DNA of 45,959 nucleotides from Bacteroidota bacterium (GTDB lineage Bacteria; Bacteroidota; Bacteroidia; Chitinophagales; Saprospiraceae): positions 1-45,959 of the forward strand of contig BJGN01000008.1 of NCBI GenBank assembly GCA_014190515.1, written 5' to 3'. Below the pieces are notes generated by a model. That model saw nothing but the letters and a program-made list of their open reading frames with translations. It ran no database searches and was not told the DNA's origin. The translations under genes and the position numbers were made by a program. Positions 1-9,551 of this stretch are shown here, piece after piece. Within the stretch, counting starts at the first letter, position 1. The number at the start of each line of letters is the position of its first letter.

Positions 1-679
1 TTCTATACACTTGCCAGGTAGTAGCGTATATTATTTTTGGATTCGTTTTATCAATCACCAGATCTGCGGCGCCTGTATTTGCTCCAACATAAAGTACTTT
101 TTGCCAGGTATTTCCCCCATCTTTAGATCTGAAAACACCTCTTTCCTCGTTATCTCCGTAGGGATGGCCCAGGGCTGCTACGAAAACTATATCAGGATTT
201 GTAGGATGGATTCTAATCCTGGAAATAGACTGAGTTTCTTTAAGACCGAGGTGGCGCCATTTCTTACCGCCATCTTCCGATTTATATACCCCGTCACCCT
301 GGGTAATTGAGCCTCTAAGCTGTGTTTCACCCATACCAATATAAACGATGTCGGGATTAGTTTCAGCAACGGCTACGGCGCCGACGGATGAAGAATTGAT
401 TTGCCCATCAGTAACAGGAAACCATTCCTGACCTCCATCGGTCGTTTTCCAAAGACCTCCACCTGTTGCACCAAAATAGTATTCCAATGGTCTCCCGGGA
501 CTACCGGTTGAACCCAGCGACCTACCTCCCCTGTTGGGTCCAATATTTCTCCATTTCATTTTAGAAAAATGAGAAATATCTGTTTTTGACGTTAAGGATT
601 GAGATAATAAAAAGTCCTGATTTTTCCCAACGGTTATCAGCAAAAATAAGACGATAATTTTTTTAGTTAAAAGGGACAT
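1..679 (-). CDS. VPS10/sortilin-like BNR-repeat secreted protein (5' part only)
   Basis: The reading frame starts at an ATG (complement of 677-679) and is open for 226 codons to the window edge, so only the N-terminus is present. Residues 1-20 form a basic-hydrophobic signal peptide. Three Asp-box motifs of the type S/T-x-D-G-G-x-x-W lie at about residues 79-86, 134-141 and 185-192, each roughly 50 residues apart, as in beta-propeller blades of VPS10/sortilin-type and BNR glycosidase-type proteins. The opening MKWRNIGPNRGGR stretch is typical of the large (about 1000-residue) Bacteroidota members annotated as VPS10 domain or glycosyl hydrolase proteins. Secretion is likely. The substrate is unknown, and the missing C-terminus would show whether a type IX sorting domain exists. 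Confidence 0.85.
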   Translation of the reverse strand, partial: MSLLTKKIIVLFLLITVGKNQDFLLSQSLTSKTDISHFSKMKWRNIGPNRGGRSLGSTGSPGRPLEYYFGATGGGLWKTTDGGQEWFPVTDGQINSSSVGAVAVAETNPDIVYIGMGETQLRGSITQGDGVYKSEDGGKKWRHLGLKETQSISRIRIHPTNPDIVFVAALGHPYGDNEERGVFRSKDGGNTWQKVLYVGANTGAADLVIDKTNPKIIYATTWQVYR

Positions 680-878
680 GTTAATTTTTTTTACCCTCTA
701 AAAATAAGGAAAAAATTCTAAATAATTTAATCTTATAAATTAGGATGATAAAAATCAGTCTGCTAATAAGGCAATATATTCAAATACTATTAGACTTATT
801 AAAATATTTTATTTAATTTTAAATATTATATAGAAATTATATTTTAAATTTGTTTTCAAAATAAATAACTTATTAATT
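680..878. other. AT-rich divergent intergenic region
   Basis: This is the longest non-coding stretch in the window (199 bases). It separates the minus-strand VPS10-type gene from the plus-strand basic protein gene, so it should hold both promoters. It is extremely AT-rich. Apart from one TAnnTTTG box near its right end, I see no tRNA, hairpin terminator or repeat in it. Confidence 0.6.
845..852 (+). promoter_or_regulatory. Bacteroidota -7 promoter box (TAAATTTG)
   Basis: Perfect match to the Bacteroidota -7 consensus TAnnTTTG, ending 26 bases before the ATG at 879. I see no TTTG -33 element at the usual 19-21 base spacing, so this is supported by one box only, in very AT-rich DNA. Confidence 0.35.
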
Positions 879-1460
879 ATGGCAGAAAACAATTTAACTG
901 ATTTTGAAGCACAAGAACTTCTGAGGCAATATAGTTCTGATTTAAGAAAACTTGAATTCCAACTTCAACAAACCAAATTAGCCATTCATCATTTAAAGGG
1001 AAAAAGCGCCCCATCTGAGAAAGTTTCTACCTTAAAAAAGGTGAATAACGAGGTTGATATTATTAAAGCTCCTTTTGAAAAGGATGATTTTACTGAACCT
1101 AAGGGAAAGGAAGGTAAAAGATCTAACCCTAAATTAGCTAAAGTAAAGGTAGCTAAGCCCAAAGTTGAAAAAGCTACAACGAATAAAAAAGCACTTGGTT
1201 TAAAAGGGAGAAAGCCTGTAAACACTCAATGGGACACGGTTATTTCAGATCACATGGGCACCAAAGAGAATCCAAAAACGAGCAATGAACTATTGCAAGA
1301 TTTAATTAATGCCAGGGATAAGAAATATATTCTTGATGAAGGCAATACAAAATTGATTCAACGTTTAAATGCATCGTTAACCAAACTTTACAAACAAAAT
1401 AAAATTGGAAAGCAAAAAATTGAGGGTAAAAAAGCGTTCGTTTATTTTAAAAATAATTAA
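879..1460 (+). CDS. Basic protein with coiled-coil N-terminus and winged-helix-like C-terminus
   Basis: 193 residues in three visible parts. Residues about 7-40 are a heptad-like helical segment that could dimerise. Residues about 41-113 form a lysine-rich, low-complexity linker with several KxKVxK-type repeats resembling histone H1-like tails. Residues about 116-193 look like a compact helical domain ending in a beta-hairpin (EGKKAFVYF), the pattern of a winged helix with its wing. Together these suggest a DNA-binding, possibly nucleoid-associated protein. That function is inference from composition; I do not recognise a named family. Its stop codon lies one base from the stop of the convergent selD gene. 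The ATG is preceded by a plausible -7 box. Confidence 0.75.
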   Translation: MAENNLTDFEAQELLRQYSSDLRKLEFQLQQTKLAIHHLKGKSAPSEKVSTLKKVNNEVDIIKAPFEKDDFTEPKGKEGKRSNPKLAKVKVAKPKVEKATTNKKALGLKGRKPVNTQWDTVISDHMGTKENPKTSNELLQDLINARDKKYILDEGNTKLIQRLNASLTKLYKQNKIGKQKIEGKKAFVYFKNN

Positions 1461-1461
1461 T

Positions 1462-2505
1462 TTAAGAAACGCTAATCCTTTTAATTTGCTCGTCAATGAC
1501 AGTACCAATGGGTTTCAAATTTTGAAACCCATTTTCATTTGAAAATAGAATGAATTCATCAACATGGAGTTTATCCACCGCTATGAGAAGGCCTCCACTC
1601 GTTTGAGGATCACATAAAATATTTAATTGACTATCATTTGAAAGTTCTATTTTGTGCCCATAACTTGCATAATTTCGTTTTGTTCCACCGGGAATGCAAC
1701 CTTTTTCTAAATAATAATTAATAATCTCTTTATTTAAAATAGGAATAGCATCGAACTCAATTTTTGCGGAGGTATTAGACGCCTCCATCATTTCTGTTAA
1801 GTGACCTGCCAGACCAAATCCGGTAACATCTGTGAGTGCATGAACGTAAGATAAAGCGCCTACTTTTTCGCCAAAAACATTCAATTTGGTCATAGATTCT
1901 AAGGCAATATTGGCATGCTCGCTTAATAATAAGTCCTTTTTTTGAGCCGTTGTTAGTATTCCAACGCCTAATCCTTTGGTTAGAAACAGGAAATCTCCAG
2001 TTTTAGCGCCTCCATTTTTCTTAAGATTCTCGACGCGTACCCTACCATTCACCGCCAAGCCAAAAATGGGTTCGGGGCTGTCAATGCTATGACCACCAGC
2101 CAGTGGAATGCCAGCCAGTTTACAAATCTCTTTAGCACCATCAATCACTTTACCAGCAACCTCAGGAGGTAATTTATCTATAGGCCAGCCTAAGATCGCA
2201 ATAGCTAAAATGGGAGTCCCACCCATTGCATACACATCGCTAATGGCATTTACCGCTGCAATCCTACCAAAATCAAAAGGATCATCCACAATAGGCATAA
2301 AAAAGTCAGTCGTGCTTATCAGGGCAGTTCCATCACCCAGATCCAGTACAGCAGCATCATCTCTTTCTTCATTTCCCACTAGAAGCGCGGGGTTAAAATT
2401 ATTCTTTACCTTCCCAGCCAAAATTTTATCTAAGATTGCTGGTGATATTTTGCAACCGCAACCGGCACCATGACTATATTGAGTGAGTTTATAAATCAAT
2501 TCCAT
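1462..2505 (-). CDS. selD: Selenide, water dikinase (selenophosphate synthase)
   Basis: 347 residues, the usual SelD length. The N-terminal active-site loop SHGAGCGCK is intact (residues 11-19). Cys16 corresponds to the catalytic Cys17 of the E. coli enzyme and Lys19 to its essential lysine. The codon is TGC, so this is the cysteine form, not the selenocysteine form. Further conserved AIRS-family elements follow, such as [13 protein letters not shown] and [12 protein letters not shown]. SelD makes selenophosphate from selenide and ATP in the cytoplasm. Its start overlaps the end of mnmH by 17 bases, so the two are very probably co-transcribed and translationally linked. No selA or selB is present in this window, so the local use of selenophosphate is tRNA modification. 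Confidence 0.97.
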   Translation of the reverse strand: MELIYKLTQYSHGAGCGCKISPAILDKILAGKVKNNFNPALLVGNEERDDAAVLDLGDGTALISTTDFFMPIVDDPFDFGRIAAVNAISDVYAMGGTPILAIAILGWPIDKLPPEVAGKVIDGAKEICKLAGIPLAGGHSIDSPEPIFGLAVNGRVRVENLKKNGGAKTGDFLFLTKGLGVGILTTAQKKDLLLSEHANIALESMTKLNVFGEKVGALSYVHALTDVTGFGLAGHLTEMMEASNTSAKIEFDAIPILNKEIINYYLEKGCIPGGTKRNYASYGHKIELSNDSQLNILCDPQTSGGLLIAVDKLHVDEFILFSNENGFQNLKPIGTVIDEQIKRISVS

Positions 2506-3523
2506 CTGAAAATTTTATTAAAGATTTAGCGATAGCTCGCTTTTCTAAAGTTATGTCCGGAGTAAATAAAAAACTTCTTGAAAAATCACATTTTAGATTA
2601 GCTAATGGATAAGATTTATCATAATACCGCAGGGCAATAGCACCAGCATTATATAAATCACCAGCTTCAAGATAGGCAACAGCAGCCTGAACATGTTGCC
2701 CACCTAGTCTTTTACTAATTTTAACAAATGATTCGATTAATTCAGTCACTGGAAATTCCCCATAAATTTTAACCAAAAATTTTAGCCTCTCCTCAAAAGG
2801 AATAACCAGACCAATATATTTTGCTGTTTTGAATTGGTTCCAAAACCCTTCAGGTTGAAAAACTTTGCCAATAGATCTCGACTCATTTTCCACCCAAACT
2901 CTTTTAGCAGGGTCTAATTTTCTGAACTCGCCGAACAGGTTATTTTCAAATTGTTCTACGGTCGGTTGAATTAATTCACCTAAAGAACCAAAAGCAGAAC
3001 CTTTATGGTGAGCCAATTTTTCTAAATCAATGATTTGTTCCCCCTCATCTTTTAACGATTGAAGAATCAAAGTTTTACCTGAACCTGTTGGACCTCCCAG
3101 GACGATTAGATTCAGTTTAATTTCATCAAATTGCCGATGAATATATTGTCGGTAAGCTTTATAGCCACCTATGATAAGTTTCACTTCAAATCCTGCCATT
3201 TCCAATAGCCAGGCTAAACTGGCACTTCGCTGCCCACCTCTCCAACAATGAATATATAATTTTTTTTCAGGCACCCGTTTATTTGCCCATCGAACATAAT
3301 CGGCCATTTTAGCCCCAACAAACTCAAGTCCCTTTAAAAAGGCAAAATCATGTCCTTTCTTTTTGTATAAAGTACCCACTTCAGCCCTTTCCTCATCGGT
3401 AAACAGTGGAAATGATACAGCACCGGGAATATGACCTTCTATATATTCCCCCGGACTTCTTACATCCAGTAAAATATTTTCATCATTTCTTTTTAAAAAA
3501 TCAGCTATGGTTATTTTCTCCAT
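2489..3523 (-). CDS. mnmH: tRNA 2-selenouridine synthase (SelU/MnmH)
   Basis: An N-terminal rhodanese domain carries the catalytic cysteine in HCWRGGQRS (Cys93 counted from this start), followed by a P-loop domain with GGPTGSGKT (about residues 143-151). This two-domain order is diagnostic of MnmH, which replaces sulfur by selenium at 2-thiouridine-34 of tRNAs using selenophosphate. The frame is open from an ATG at 3550, but I choose the ATG at 3523. The rhodanese alignment begins there ([10 protein letters not shown]), and a TATTTTTG -7 box sits between the two starts. With this start the protein has 344 residues. It is followed by selD with a 17-base overlap. The gene mnmA, which makes the 2-thiouridine substrate, is also in the window at 22476. 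Confidence 0.95.
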   Translation of the reverse strand: MEKITIADFLKRNDENILLDVRSPGEYIEGHIPGAVSFPLFTDEERAEVGTLYKKKGHDFAFLKGLEFVGAKMADYVRWANKRVPEKKLYIHCWRGGQRSASLAWLLEMAGFEVKLIIGGYKAYRQYIHRQFDEIKLNLIVLGGPTGSGKTLILQSLKDEGEQIIDLEKLAHHKGSAFGSLGELIQPTVEQFENNLFGEFRKLDPAKRVWVENESRSIGKVFQPEGFWNQFKTAKYIGLVIPFEERLKFLVKIYGEFPVTELIESFVKISKRLGGQHVQAAVAYLEAGDLYNAGAIALRYYDKSYPLANLKCDFSRSFLFTPDITLEKRAIAKSLIKFSDGIDL

Positions 3524-3527
3524 TTGG

Positions 3528-3535
3528 CAAAAATA
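3528..3535 (-). promoter_or_regulatory. Bacteroidota -7 promoter box upstream of mnmH (TATTTTTG)
   Basis: Perfect TAnnTTTG match on the minus strand, ending only four bases before the chosen mnmH ATG at 3523. If used, transcription would start at or very near the start codon, giving a leaderless or nearly leaderless mRNA. No good TTTG -33 element is seen. The box also argues against the upstream ATG at 3550. Confidence 0.3.
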
Positions 3536-3617
3536 CGCATTTAGCATCATATCTAAAGGTTTAAAAATGGTGCAACGTAAACTTTGTTTGTAACCTTTTG
3601 TTTTAAAAAATAAAACA

Positions 3618-4646
3618 TTGGAAAATTTACTTCACACCATAAAAAATAGTTATACTGGTTATGCCCGTTATTTATGGCATGCTATAAATAACCCGTCATG
3701 GGACAATTATTTTTATTGGCTCCTGGCTGTTTCTTTCCTGTTTTTAGCCTTGGAATGGGTCAGTCCCTGGAGAAAAAGTCAACCCCGTTTTAGAAAAGAT
3801 TTTTGGTTAGATTTTTTCTATTTATTTTTTAATTTTTTCCTTTTCTCATTAGTCATTTATGCTGCATTATCAAGAGTGGTAGTAAACTTTTTTAATGATG
3901 CTTTTTATCAAATATTTAATGTAGAGCTGACCTCTTTCAATCCATTGGTTGGCGCCCCACTCTGGTTTATTTTACTTGTAGGATTTATTATCAGGGATTT
4001 TATACAATGGTGGATTCACAGATTACTGCACAAAGTACCTTTTTTATGGAAATTCCACCAAGTCCATCATTCTGTTGAACAAATGGGGTTTGCTGCACAT
4101 TTAAGATTTCATTGGATGGAAACCATTGTTTACAGAACGATTGAATACCTTCCTTTGGCGCTTCTGGGCATAGGATTGTACGATTTTTTTATTATTCATC
4201 TATTCACCCTTGCCTATGGGCATTATAATCACGCGAATATTTCTATTCCCGGAAAATTTGTTGGTTTGATTCTTGCTGTTCTAATAGGAACCGCCATAGT
4301 TACGTCTAGTTTCGACATTACTATTTTGAAAGATGCCAACTTATTCACCTCAATATCTTTTTTTATACTTATTTGTATGGCAGGTTATTACGTATTCGGG
4401 CCTCGGGTAAAGTATATATTCAACAGCCCTGAAATGCACATTTGGCATCATGGTTTTGACATGCCTGAAGATAAACCCAATGGAATAAACTTTGGACTGA
4501 CCTTAGCCATTTGGGATTATCTTTTTAAAACCAATTATATGCCTTATAATGGCAGAGATTTAAGATTAGGTTTCCCCGGAATAGAAAAATTTCCCCAACA
4601 TTTTAGTGGGCAGTTTTTCCATGGATTCTTCAGGCAGAAAAATTAA
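3618..4646 (+). CDS. Sterol desaturase / fatty acid hydroxylase family membrane protein
   Basis: 342 residues with several membrane segments and the di-iron histidine boxes of the fatty acid hydroxylase superfamily: HRLLH (134-138), HQVHH (147-151), HYNH (202-205) and HIWHH (274-278). These enzymes use O2 and a di-iron centre to hydroxylate or desaturate lipids or sterols at the membrane; the substrate here is unknown. The only start codon available is TTG at 3618. The frame has a stop at 3591-3593 and no ATG before the histidine boxes, about residue 156. Between the third and fourth boxes there is an extra hydrophobic stretch of about 50 residues (213-261) that appears to add two membrane spans. 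The stop lies one base from the stop of the convergent gene. Confidence 0.9.
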   Translation: MENLLHTIKNSYTGYARYLWHAINNPSWDNYFYWLLAVSFLFLALEWVSPWRKSQPRFRKDFWLDFFYLFFNFFLFSLVIYAALSRVVVNFFNDAFYQIFNVELTSFNPLVGAPLWFILLVGFIIRDFIQWWIHRLLHKVPFLWKFHQVHHSVEQMGFAAHLRFHWMETIVYRTIEYLPLALLGIGLYDFFIIHLFTLAYGHYNHANISIPGKFVGLILAVLIGTAIVTSSFDITILKDANLFTSISFFILICMAGYYVFGPRVKYIFNSPEMHIWHHGFDMPEDKPNGINFGLTLAIWDYLFKTNYMPYNGRDLRLGFPGIEKFPQHFSGQFFHGFFRQKN

Positions 4647-4647
4647 A

Positions 4648-6201
4648 TCAAACCTTTTTTCGACGATTTAACGATTTTTGCTGAACAATTTCTTGCACTG
4701 ATTTGCCTTTTATCTTGCTATCCAGCCAAGAAATAATATCTAAATACAAAAAAGGTCTTTTTTCATAAGGATCCAATTCTAATTGTTCTAATCTCTGCCT
4801 AAGGCTAAGGAATTCCTCTTTAATCCCTGCTGCCTGTATTCTTGGAAGTTTTCTTATAAACCTGAAAATCTCCCTGTGAACGGCACTGAGTTCCTCCATT
4901 TTACTTAAAAAGCGATATACCGATTTAACCTGATATTCTACTAATTGCGCGTTTCCAAGTTCATAATGAGCAATTAAACTTAAAATTCGGGCATAAATCT
5001 GTATGTCCGTTCTGTAATCTGAATTTTTCTCATTTAAAATAAGATTTAAATAAGTTATGGCATTTTTATTTTCACCTGCTCCAAAATATAAACAGGCAAT
5101 TCTGTAATAAAAAACCATGATTCGGTGATTATCCCAATTGTACTGATCACTATCTATAAGCTCCATTAACTCAGGGATAATCTGAATACCTTCGGTAAAA
5201 CTACCCTCCAGAAAATGTTTTTTAATCAGATGATTGTATTTAAATAGGTAGTAATTACCTTCCATATTCATTTCCTTTTCCAGTTGGTAAAAATCCGGAA
5301 AAACTAATAATTTTTTCAGGACTTCACAATATTTTTCATATTGCCACATGTTAAATAAAGCGGTCAATAAGTTATGAAGACCTTTTAAATACAAAATACC
5401 ATGAATAAGAATTATTTCTTCATTTTTTTCAAAAATAGAGACCCATCTGGAGGCATATTTGTAGCAATATGGAAAATCTTGTGTCATGTGATAAAACCAA
5501 ACATGAGCCTGGTCGTGGTAAATCTTTGACATAAAATCAAGTTCCACATAAGGAACGTTAGGTAATTTTGCATTAAAAAATAGTTTGACCATTTCATAAT
5601 CTTTAAAATTACGAACGAATCCTATTTTCAAATAAAGACCGTATAGTTGGAGGGAAAGATTTGAAAATTGATGATTATTTTTGATAACCTTTAATAATTC
5701 AATGGTTTCATTCGTAATTATATCAGCTCTTCCCTCAATACTTCTGGTAATATATTGTCCCTCGATATGTTTTTCAAACTCAAGAATTTCAAGTGATAAG
5801 GAACTAAACTCGGCTTGTTTTGCTTTTAATTTAGCTTTATCCAACATATCGAGCGCCTGTCTGTAAAGACCTTTATTATACAAGACACGTGCACAATCCA
5901 ATAATTCTCTGATATGTATATCCAGAGAACTCTTTGTACTTAATAATCTAAGGCTGGTAAGTAATTGTTTATAAAGGTGGGCTTTCAGATTAGAAAGCTG
6001 TGTTTTTTTAATTTCCGTAATTTTTTTTAAAATTTGATCCTCGTCATATTCACCCTTTTTTTCAAGTAAATCAAATAGTTGAAGGAATAAAATATCTTCT
6101 GAATTCTGATTGCGTTTGACAAACAAGCGAAAATGTCGTTTTTCTGCTCTGGACAATGAATTAATCAACGTCACGAGATCATCAGTTTTTTGTTTGGGCA
6201 T
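4648..6201 (-). CDS. Large helical protein of unknown function (TPR-like)
   Basis: 517 residues, almost entirely predicted alpha-helical, with no signal peptide and no membrane segment, so probably cytoplasmic. The N-terminus (LINSLSRAEKRHFRLFVKR) is followed by repeated helix-pair patterns, such as LLDCARVLYNKGLYRQALDMLDKA, that resemble tetratricopeptide repeats. The C-terminal 20 residues are basic and glutamine-rich. I recognise the architecture as recurring in Bacteroidota genomes but know no assigned function or symbol. It is divergent from the leu operon across 151 bases and convergent, with a one-base gap, with the sterol-desaturase gene. A scaffold or adaptor role would be a guess. 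Confidence 0.8.
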   Translation of the reverse strand: MPKQKTDDLVTLINSLSRAEKRHFRLFVKRNQNSEDILFLQLFDLLEKKGEYDEDQILKKITEIKKTQLSNLKAHLYKQLLTSLRLLSTKSSLDIHIRELLDCARVLYNKGLYRQALDMLDKAKLKAKQAEFSSLSLEILEFEKHIEGQYITRSIEGRADIITNETIELLKVIKNNHQFSNLSLQLYGLYLKIGFVRNFKDYEMVKLFFNAKLPNVPYVELDFMSKIYHDQAHVWFYHMTQDFPYCYKYASRWVSIFEKNEEIILIHGILYLKGLHNLLTALFNMWQYEKYCEVLKKLLVFPDFYQLEKEMNMEGNYYLFKYNHLIKKHFLEGSFTEGIQIIPELMELIDSDQYNWDNHRIMVFYYRIACLYFGAGENKNAITYLNLILNEKNSDYRTDIQIYARILSLIAHYELGNAQLVEYQVKSVYRFLSKMEELSAVHREIFRFIRKLPRIQAAGIKEEFLSLRQRLEQLELDPYEKRPFLYLDIISWLDSKIKGKSVQEIVQQKSLNRRKKV

Positions 6202-6352
6202 TGTAGAATTTATTTTTACAATTTACTCAATTTCAAATTATTAATCACTATTTTGCCCTTTGTTAAGGTGTATTAAAATAGATTATTGAACCTATTACGG
6301 CCAAAGAGGTTAGGTAAATTTACGTTCTGCAAACATACAAAATACTGCGCAC

Positions 6353-7516
6353 ATGGATAATCGTATATATATATTTGATACTACACTTCGGGATGGGGAA
6401 CAAGTTCCTGGATGTAAACTTAATACAAATCAAAAAATTGATATTGCATTAGAGCTCGAAAGATTAGGTGTCGATGTCATTGAAGCGGGCTTTCCTATTT
6501 CAAGTCCTGGCGATTTTGCCTCTGTGGAAGCTATTAGTAAAGCTGTATCCTACCCAGTAGTTTGCGGACTTACCCGTGCAGTTGAAAAAGATATCAAAGT
6601 GGCGGCCGAATCATTAAAATATGCAAAAAGACCAAGGATACACACAGGAATTGGTACCTCTGACTCTCATATTGTCCATAAATTTAATACCACAAGAGAA
6701 AAAATAATTGAACGAGCGGTATCGGCGGTAAAATATGCCAAAACCTTTGTTGAGGATGTTGAATTTTATGCAGAAGATGCTGGACGAACGGATAATGTAT
6801 TTTTAGCGGAAGTCATTGAAGCTGTTTTAAAGGCTGGAGCCACTGTTTTAAATATACCCGATACCACCGGATATTGCCTTCCTGAGGAGTATGGTCAAAA
6901 AATAGCTTATCTCCGCGATAATGTTCCAGGTATTGAAAAAGCCGTTCTTTCCACTCATTGTCATAATGATCTGGGATTGGCTACAGCTAACTCCATTGCA
7001 GGCGTTTTAAATGGTGCCAGACAAATAGAATGTACCATTAATGGTATTGGTGAAAGAGCAGGTAATACCGCATTAGAAGAGGTAGTTATGATTATGAAAC
7101 AACACCCTTATCTCAATTTGATTACGGGTATTGAAACAAAATTATTAAATCCGATAAGTCATTTGGTCAGGGACAAAATGGGTATGCCAGTGCAACCCAA
7201 TAAAGCCATTGTGGGCGATAATGCTTTTGCTCATTCATCGGGCATTCACCAGGACGGTGTTATAAAGCAAAGAGATACTTATGAAATCATGGATCCTCGT
7301 GATGTCGGTGTTGATACCTCAAAAATTGTCCTTACAGCAAGAAGTGGCAGGGCAGCTATTGCTTATCGATTCAAACAAATAGGGTTTGACCTGACGAAAG
7401 ATGAACTGGATTTAGTTTATTCCTTATTTTTATCTGTTGCCGACGCTCAAAAAGAGGTAATAAACGAAGATTTGGAAAAATTAATAGCAAAAGTAAGAGT
7501 AAACTCACCTGTTTAA
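6353..7516 (+). CDS. leuA: 2-isopropylmalate synthase, short form without regulatory domain
   Basis: 387 residues. The catalytic TIM barrel shows DTTLRDGEQ (residues 9-17), the metal-binding HCHNDLGLA and the NGIGERAGN motif, all typical of LeuA. It condenses acetyl-CoA with 2-oxoisovalerate, the first committed step of leucine synthesis. Compared with the about 520-residue E. coli enzyme, the C-terminal leucine-binding regulatory domain is absent. The protein ends shortly after the linker helices, at a normal stop followed 17 bases later by leuC. The gene is therefore not visibly broken; short forms are usual in several Bacteroidota. It is the first gene of the leuA-leuC-leuD-leuB operon. 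Feedback control by leucine through the usual domain would not be possible. Confidence 0.96.
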   Translation: MDNRIYIFDTTLRDGEQVPGCKLNTNQKIDIALELERLGVDVIEAGFPISSPGDFASVEAISKAVSYPVVCGLTRAVEKDIKVAAESLKYAKRPRIHTGIGTSDSHIVHKFNTTREKIIERAVSAVKYAKTFVEDVEFYAEDAGRTDNVFLAEVIEAVLKAGATVLNIPDTTGYCLPEEYGQKIAYLRDNVPGIEKAVLSTHCHNDLGLATANSIAGVLNGARQIECTINGIGERAGNTALEEVVMIMKQHPYLNLITGIETKLLNPISHLVRDKMGMPVQPNKAIVGDNAFAHSSGIHQDGVIKQRDTYEIMDPRDVGVDTSKIVLTARSGRAAIAYRFKQIGFDLTKDELDLVYSLFLSVADAQKEVINEDLEKLIAKVRVNSPV

Positions 7517-7533
7517 ATAAAAAACGTTCTATC

Positions 7534-8922
7534 ATGGCCAAAACCCTGTTTGACAAAATCTGGGATAATCACGTAGTAAATACCGTAGAAGGTGGAACAG
7601 CGGTATTATACATTGATCGTCATTTTATTCATGAAGTTACCAGCCCTCAGGCATTTGACGGCCTGGCTTCCAGAAATATACCTGTTTTCAGGACGGCTCA
7701 GACGATTGCCACTGCTGATCATAATGTTCCAACACAAAATCAACATTTACCTATTAGCGAACCATTATCTAAGTTTCAGGTAGATAAATTAATTGAAAAC
7801 TGTAATAAATATGGCGTTTCCTTGTATGGTTTAGGACACCCATACCAAGGTATCGTGCACGTTATAGGCCCGGAATTGGGTATCACACAACCCGGAATGA
7901 CCATAGTGTGTGGCGATTCTCACACGTCAACTCACGGCGCATTTGGTTGTATAGCCTTTGGCATCGGTACCAGCCAGGTAGAACAAGTGCTTGCTTCTCA
8001 ATGTCTTTTACAACTGAAGCCAAAGCAAATGCGTATCAATGTAGAAGGTACGCTTCACCAGGGCGTAACGGCAAAAGATGTCATTTTGTATATTATATCA
8101 AAATTAACCACTAGCGGTGGAACCGGTTATTTTGTTGAATATGCAGGAAGTACTATCCGAAATCTCTCTATGGAGGGTCGGATGACGATTTGTAATATGA
8201 GCATTGAAATGGGCGCAAAAGGTGGATTGATAGCCCCTGATGAAAAAACTTTTGACTATGTAAATGGTAAAAAATACGCCCCAAAAGATGCCGCATTTGA
8301 CCAGGCAGTAAGTTATTGGAAAACGCTGCCTACCGATGAGGATGCCTCCTTTGATGTAGAATTTACTTTCCAGGCAAGCGATATCATGCCAATGGTAACT
8401 TACGGAACTAATCCGGGTATGGGTATGGGTGTTAGACAGTCTATTCCAGAACCTATAGATCCGGCCAACAGAAATAGTTTCGATAAGTCATTATCCTACA
8501 TGGGTTTACATGCTGGGGAATCTCTTTTGGGAAAAGAAATTCAGCATGTTTTCATAGGTAGCTGTACCAACTCAAGAATGGAGGATTTGCGATTGGTTGC
8601 CGACTATGTCAAAGGAAAACAAAAAGCTCCGCATGTAAAAGCTATGATTGTGCCAGGCTCAAAACAAGTCGAGGCACAAGTAATTTCGGAAGGTCTTGAT
8701 CTTGTTTTTAAAGAAGCTGGCTTTGATTTTAGAGAACCTGGCTGTTCTGCCTGCCTTGGTATGAATGAAGATAAAATTCCAGCGAATGAATATTGTGTTT
8801 CTACCTCCAATCGAAACTTCGAAGGACGACAGGGTCCTGGTGCGCGCACTATTTTGACCAGTCCATTAATGGCCGCAGCTGCAGCGATTAATGGGAAAAT
8901 TATTGACGTAAGCCTCGATTAA
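7534..8922 (+). CDS. leuC: 3-isopropylmalate dehydratase large subunit
   Basis: 462 residues, full length for LeuC. The three cysteines that bind the [4Fe-4S] cluster are in place: Cys344 in GSCTNSR, and Cys404 and Cys407 in GCSACLGMN. The [13 protein letters not shown] motif of aconitase-family enzymes is also present. With LeuD it isomerises 2-isopropylmalate to 3-isopropylmalate in the cytoplasm. It starts 17 bases after leuA and is followed 18 bases later by leuD, so it is the second gene of the operon. Confidence 0.98.
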   Translation: MAKTLFDKIWDNHVVNTVEGGTAVLYIDRHFIHEVTSPQAFDGLASRNIPVFRTAQTIATADHNVPTQNQHLPISEPLSKFQVDKLIENCNKYGVSLYGLGHPYQGIVHVIGPELGITQPGMTIVCGDSHTSTHGAFGCIAFGIGTSQVEQVLASQCLLQLKPKQMRINVEGTLHQGVTAKDVILYIISKLTTSGGTGYFVEYAGSTIRNLSMEGRMTICNMSIEMGAKGGLIAPDEKTFDYVNGKKYAPKDAAFDQAVSYWKTLPTDEDASFDVEFTFQASDIMPMVTYGTNPGMGMGVRQSIPEPIDPANRNSFDKSLSYMGLHAGESLLGKEIQHVFIGSCTNSRMEDLRLVADYVKGKQKAPHVKAMIVPGSKQVEAQVISEGLDLVFKEAGFDFREPGCSACLGMNEDKIPANEYCVSTSNRNFEGRQGPGARTILTSPLMAAAAAINGKIIDVSLD

Positions 8923-8940
8923 ACCAGCCTAATTTTACTC

Positions 8941-9549
8941 ATGGAAAAATTTACTCTATTAAAATCTACTGCCGTTCCTCTTCCTATTGAAGATATTGAT
9001 ACCGACCAGATTATTCCCGCCAGATTTCTAAAGGCAACTACACGCGAAGGCTTTGGAGATAATTTATTCAGGGATTGGCGGTACCATCCAGATGGAAGTC
9101 AAAAATCTGATTTTATTCTAAATAACCCTATCTATAAAGGTGCCATTCTCGTGGCAGGTAGAAATTTTGGTTGTGGATCCAGTCGTGAACACGCTGCCTG
9201 GGCCATAGCTGATTATGGATTCAAAGCGGTGGTATCAAGTTTTTTTGCTGATATCTTTAAGGGCAATGCACTAAATAACGGCCTCCTTCCTGTTACGGTA
9301 TCAGATGGCTTTTTAAACAAAATATTCGAGGCGATTGAAAATAACCCCAATGCCGGACTTGAAATAAATCTAGAAAAACAATCTATTTCCATTTCAAATA
9401 GTTCAGAAGTTGAATATTTTGAAATGGATCCTTATAAAAAAATATGTCTTTTGAATGGGTACGATGATATTGACTTTCTGTTGAGTCAAAAAGAAATCAT
9501 AAGCACCTTTGAAGAAAACAACCGCTACCCATTTAATCCAATAAAATAA
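8941..9549 (+). CDS. leuD: 3-isopropylmalate dehydratase small subunit
   Basis: 202 residues, the normal length for LeuD. It shows [13 protein letters not shown] near the N-terminus and the swivel-domain active-site motif [10 protein letters not shown]. It forms the heterodimeric isomerase with LeuC. The gene follows leuC and is separated from leuB by only two bases, so translation of leuD and leuB is probably coupled. Confidence 0.98.
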   Translation: MEKFTLLKSTAVPLPIEDIDTDQIIPARFLKATTREGFGDNLFRDWRYHPDGSQKSDFILNNPIYKGAILVAGRNFGCGSSREHAAWAIADYGFKAVVSSFFADIFKGNALNNGLLPVTVSDGFLNKIFEAIENNPNAGLEINLEKQSISISNSSEVEYFEMDPYKKICLLNGYDDIDFLLSQKEIISTFEENNRYPFNPIK

Positions 9550-9551
9550 CT

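Noticed and set aside
2108-2473. 121-codon open frame on the plus strand opposite selD
   Set aside because: It lies wholly within the strongly conserved selD gene on the other strand and has low-complexity Ser/Pro/Ala composition; it is a shadow frame.
2455-2475. Possible selenocysteine form of SelD
   Set aside because: Both cysteines in the GCGC motif are encoded by TGC; there is no in-frame TGA.
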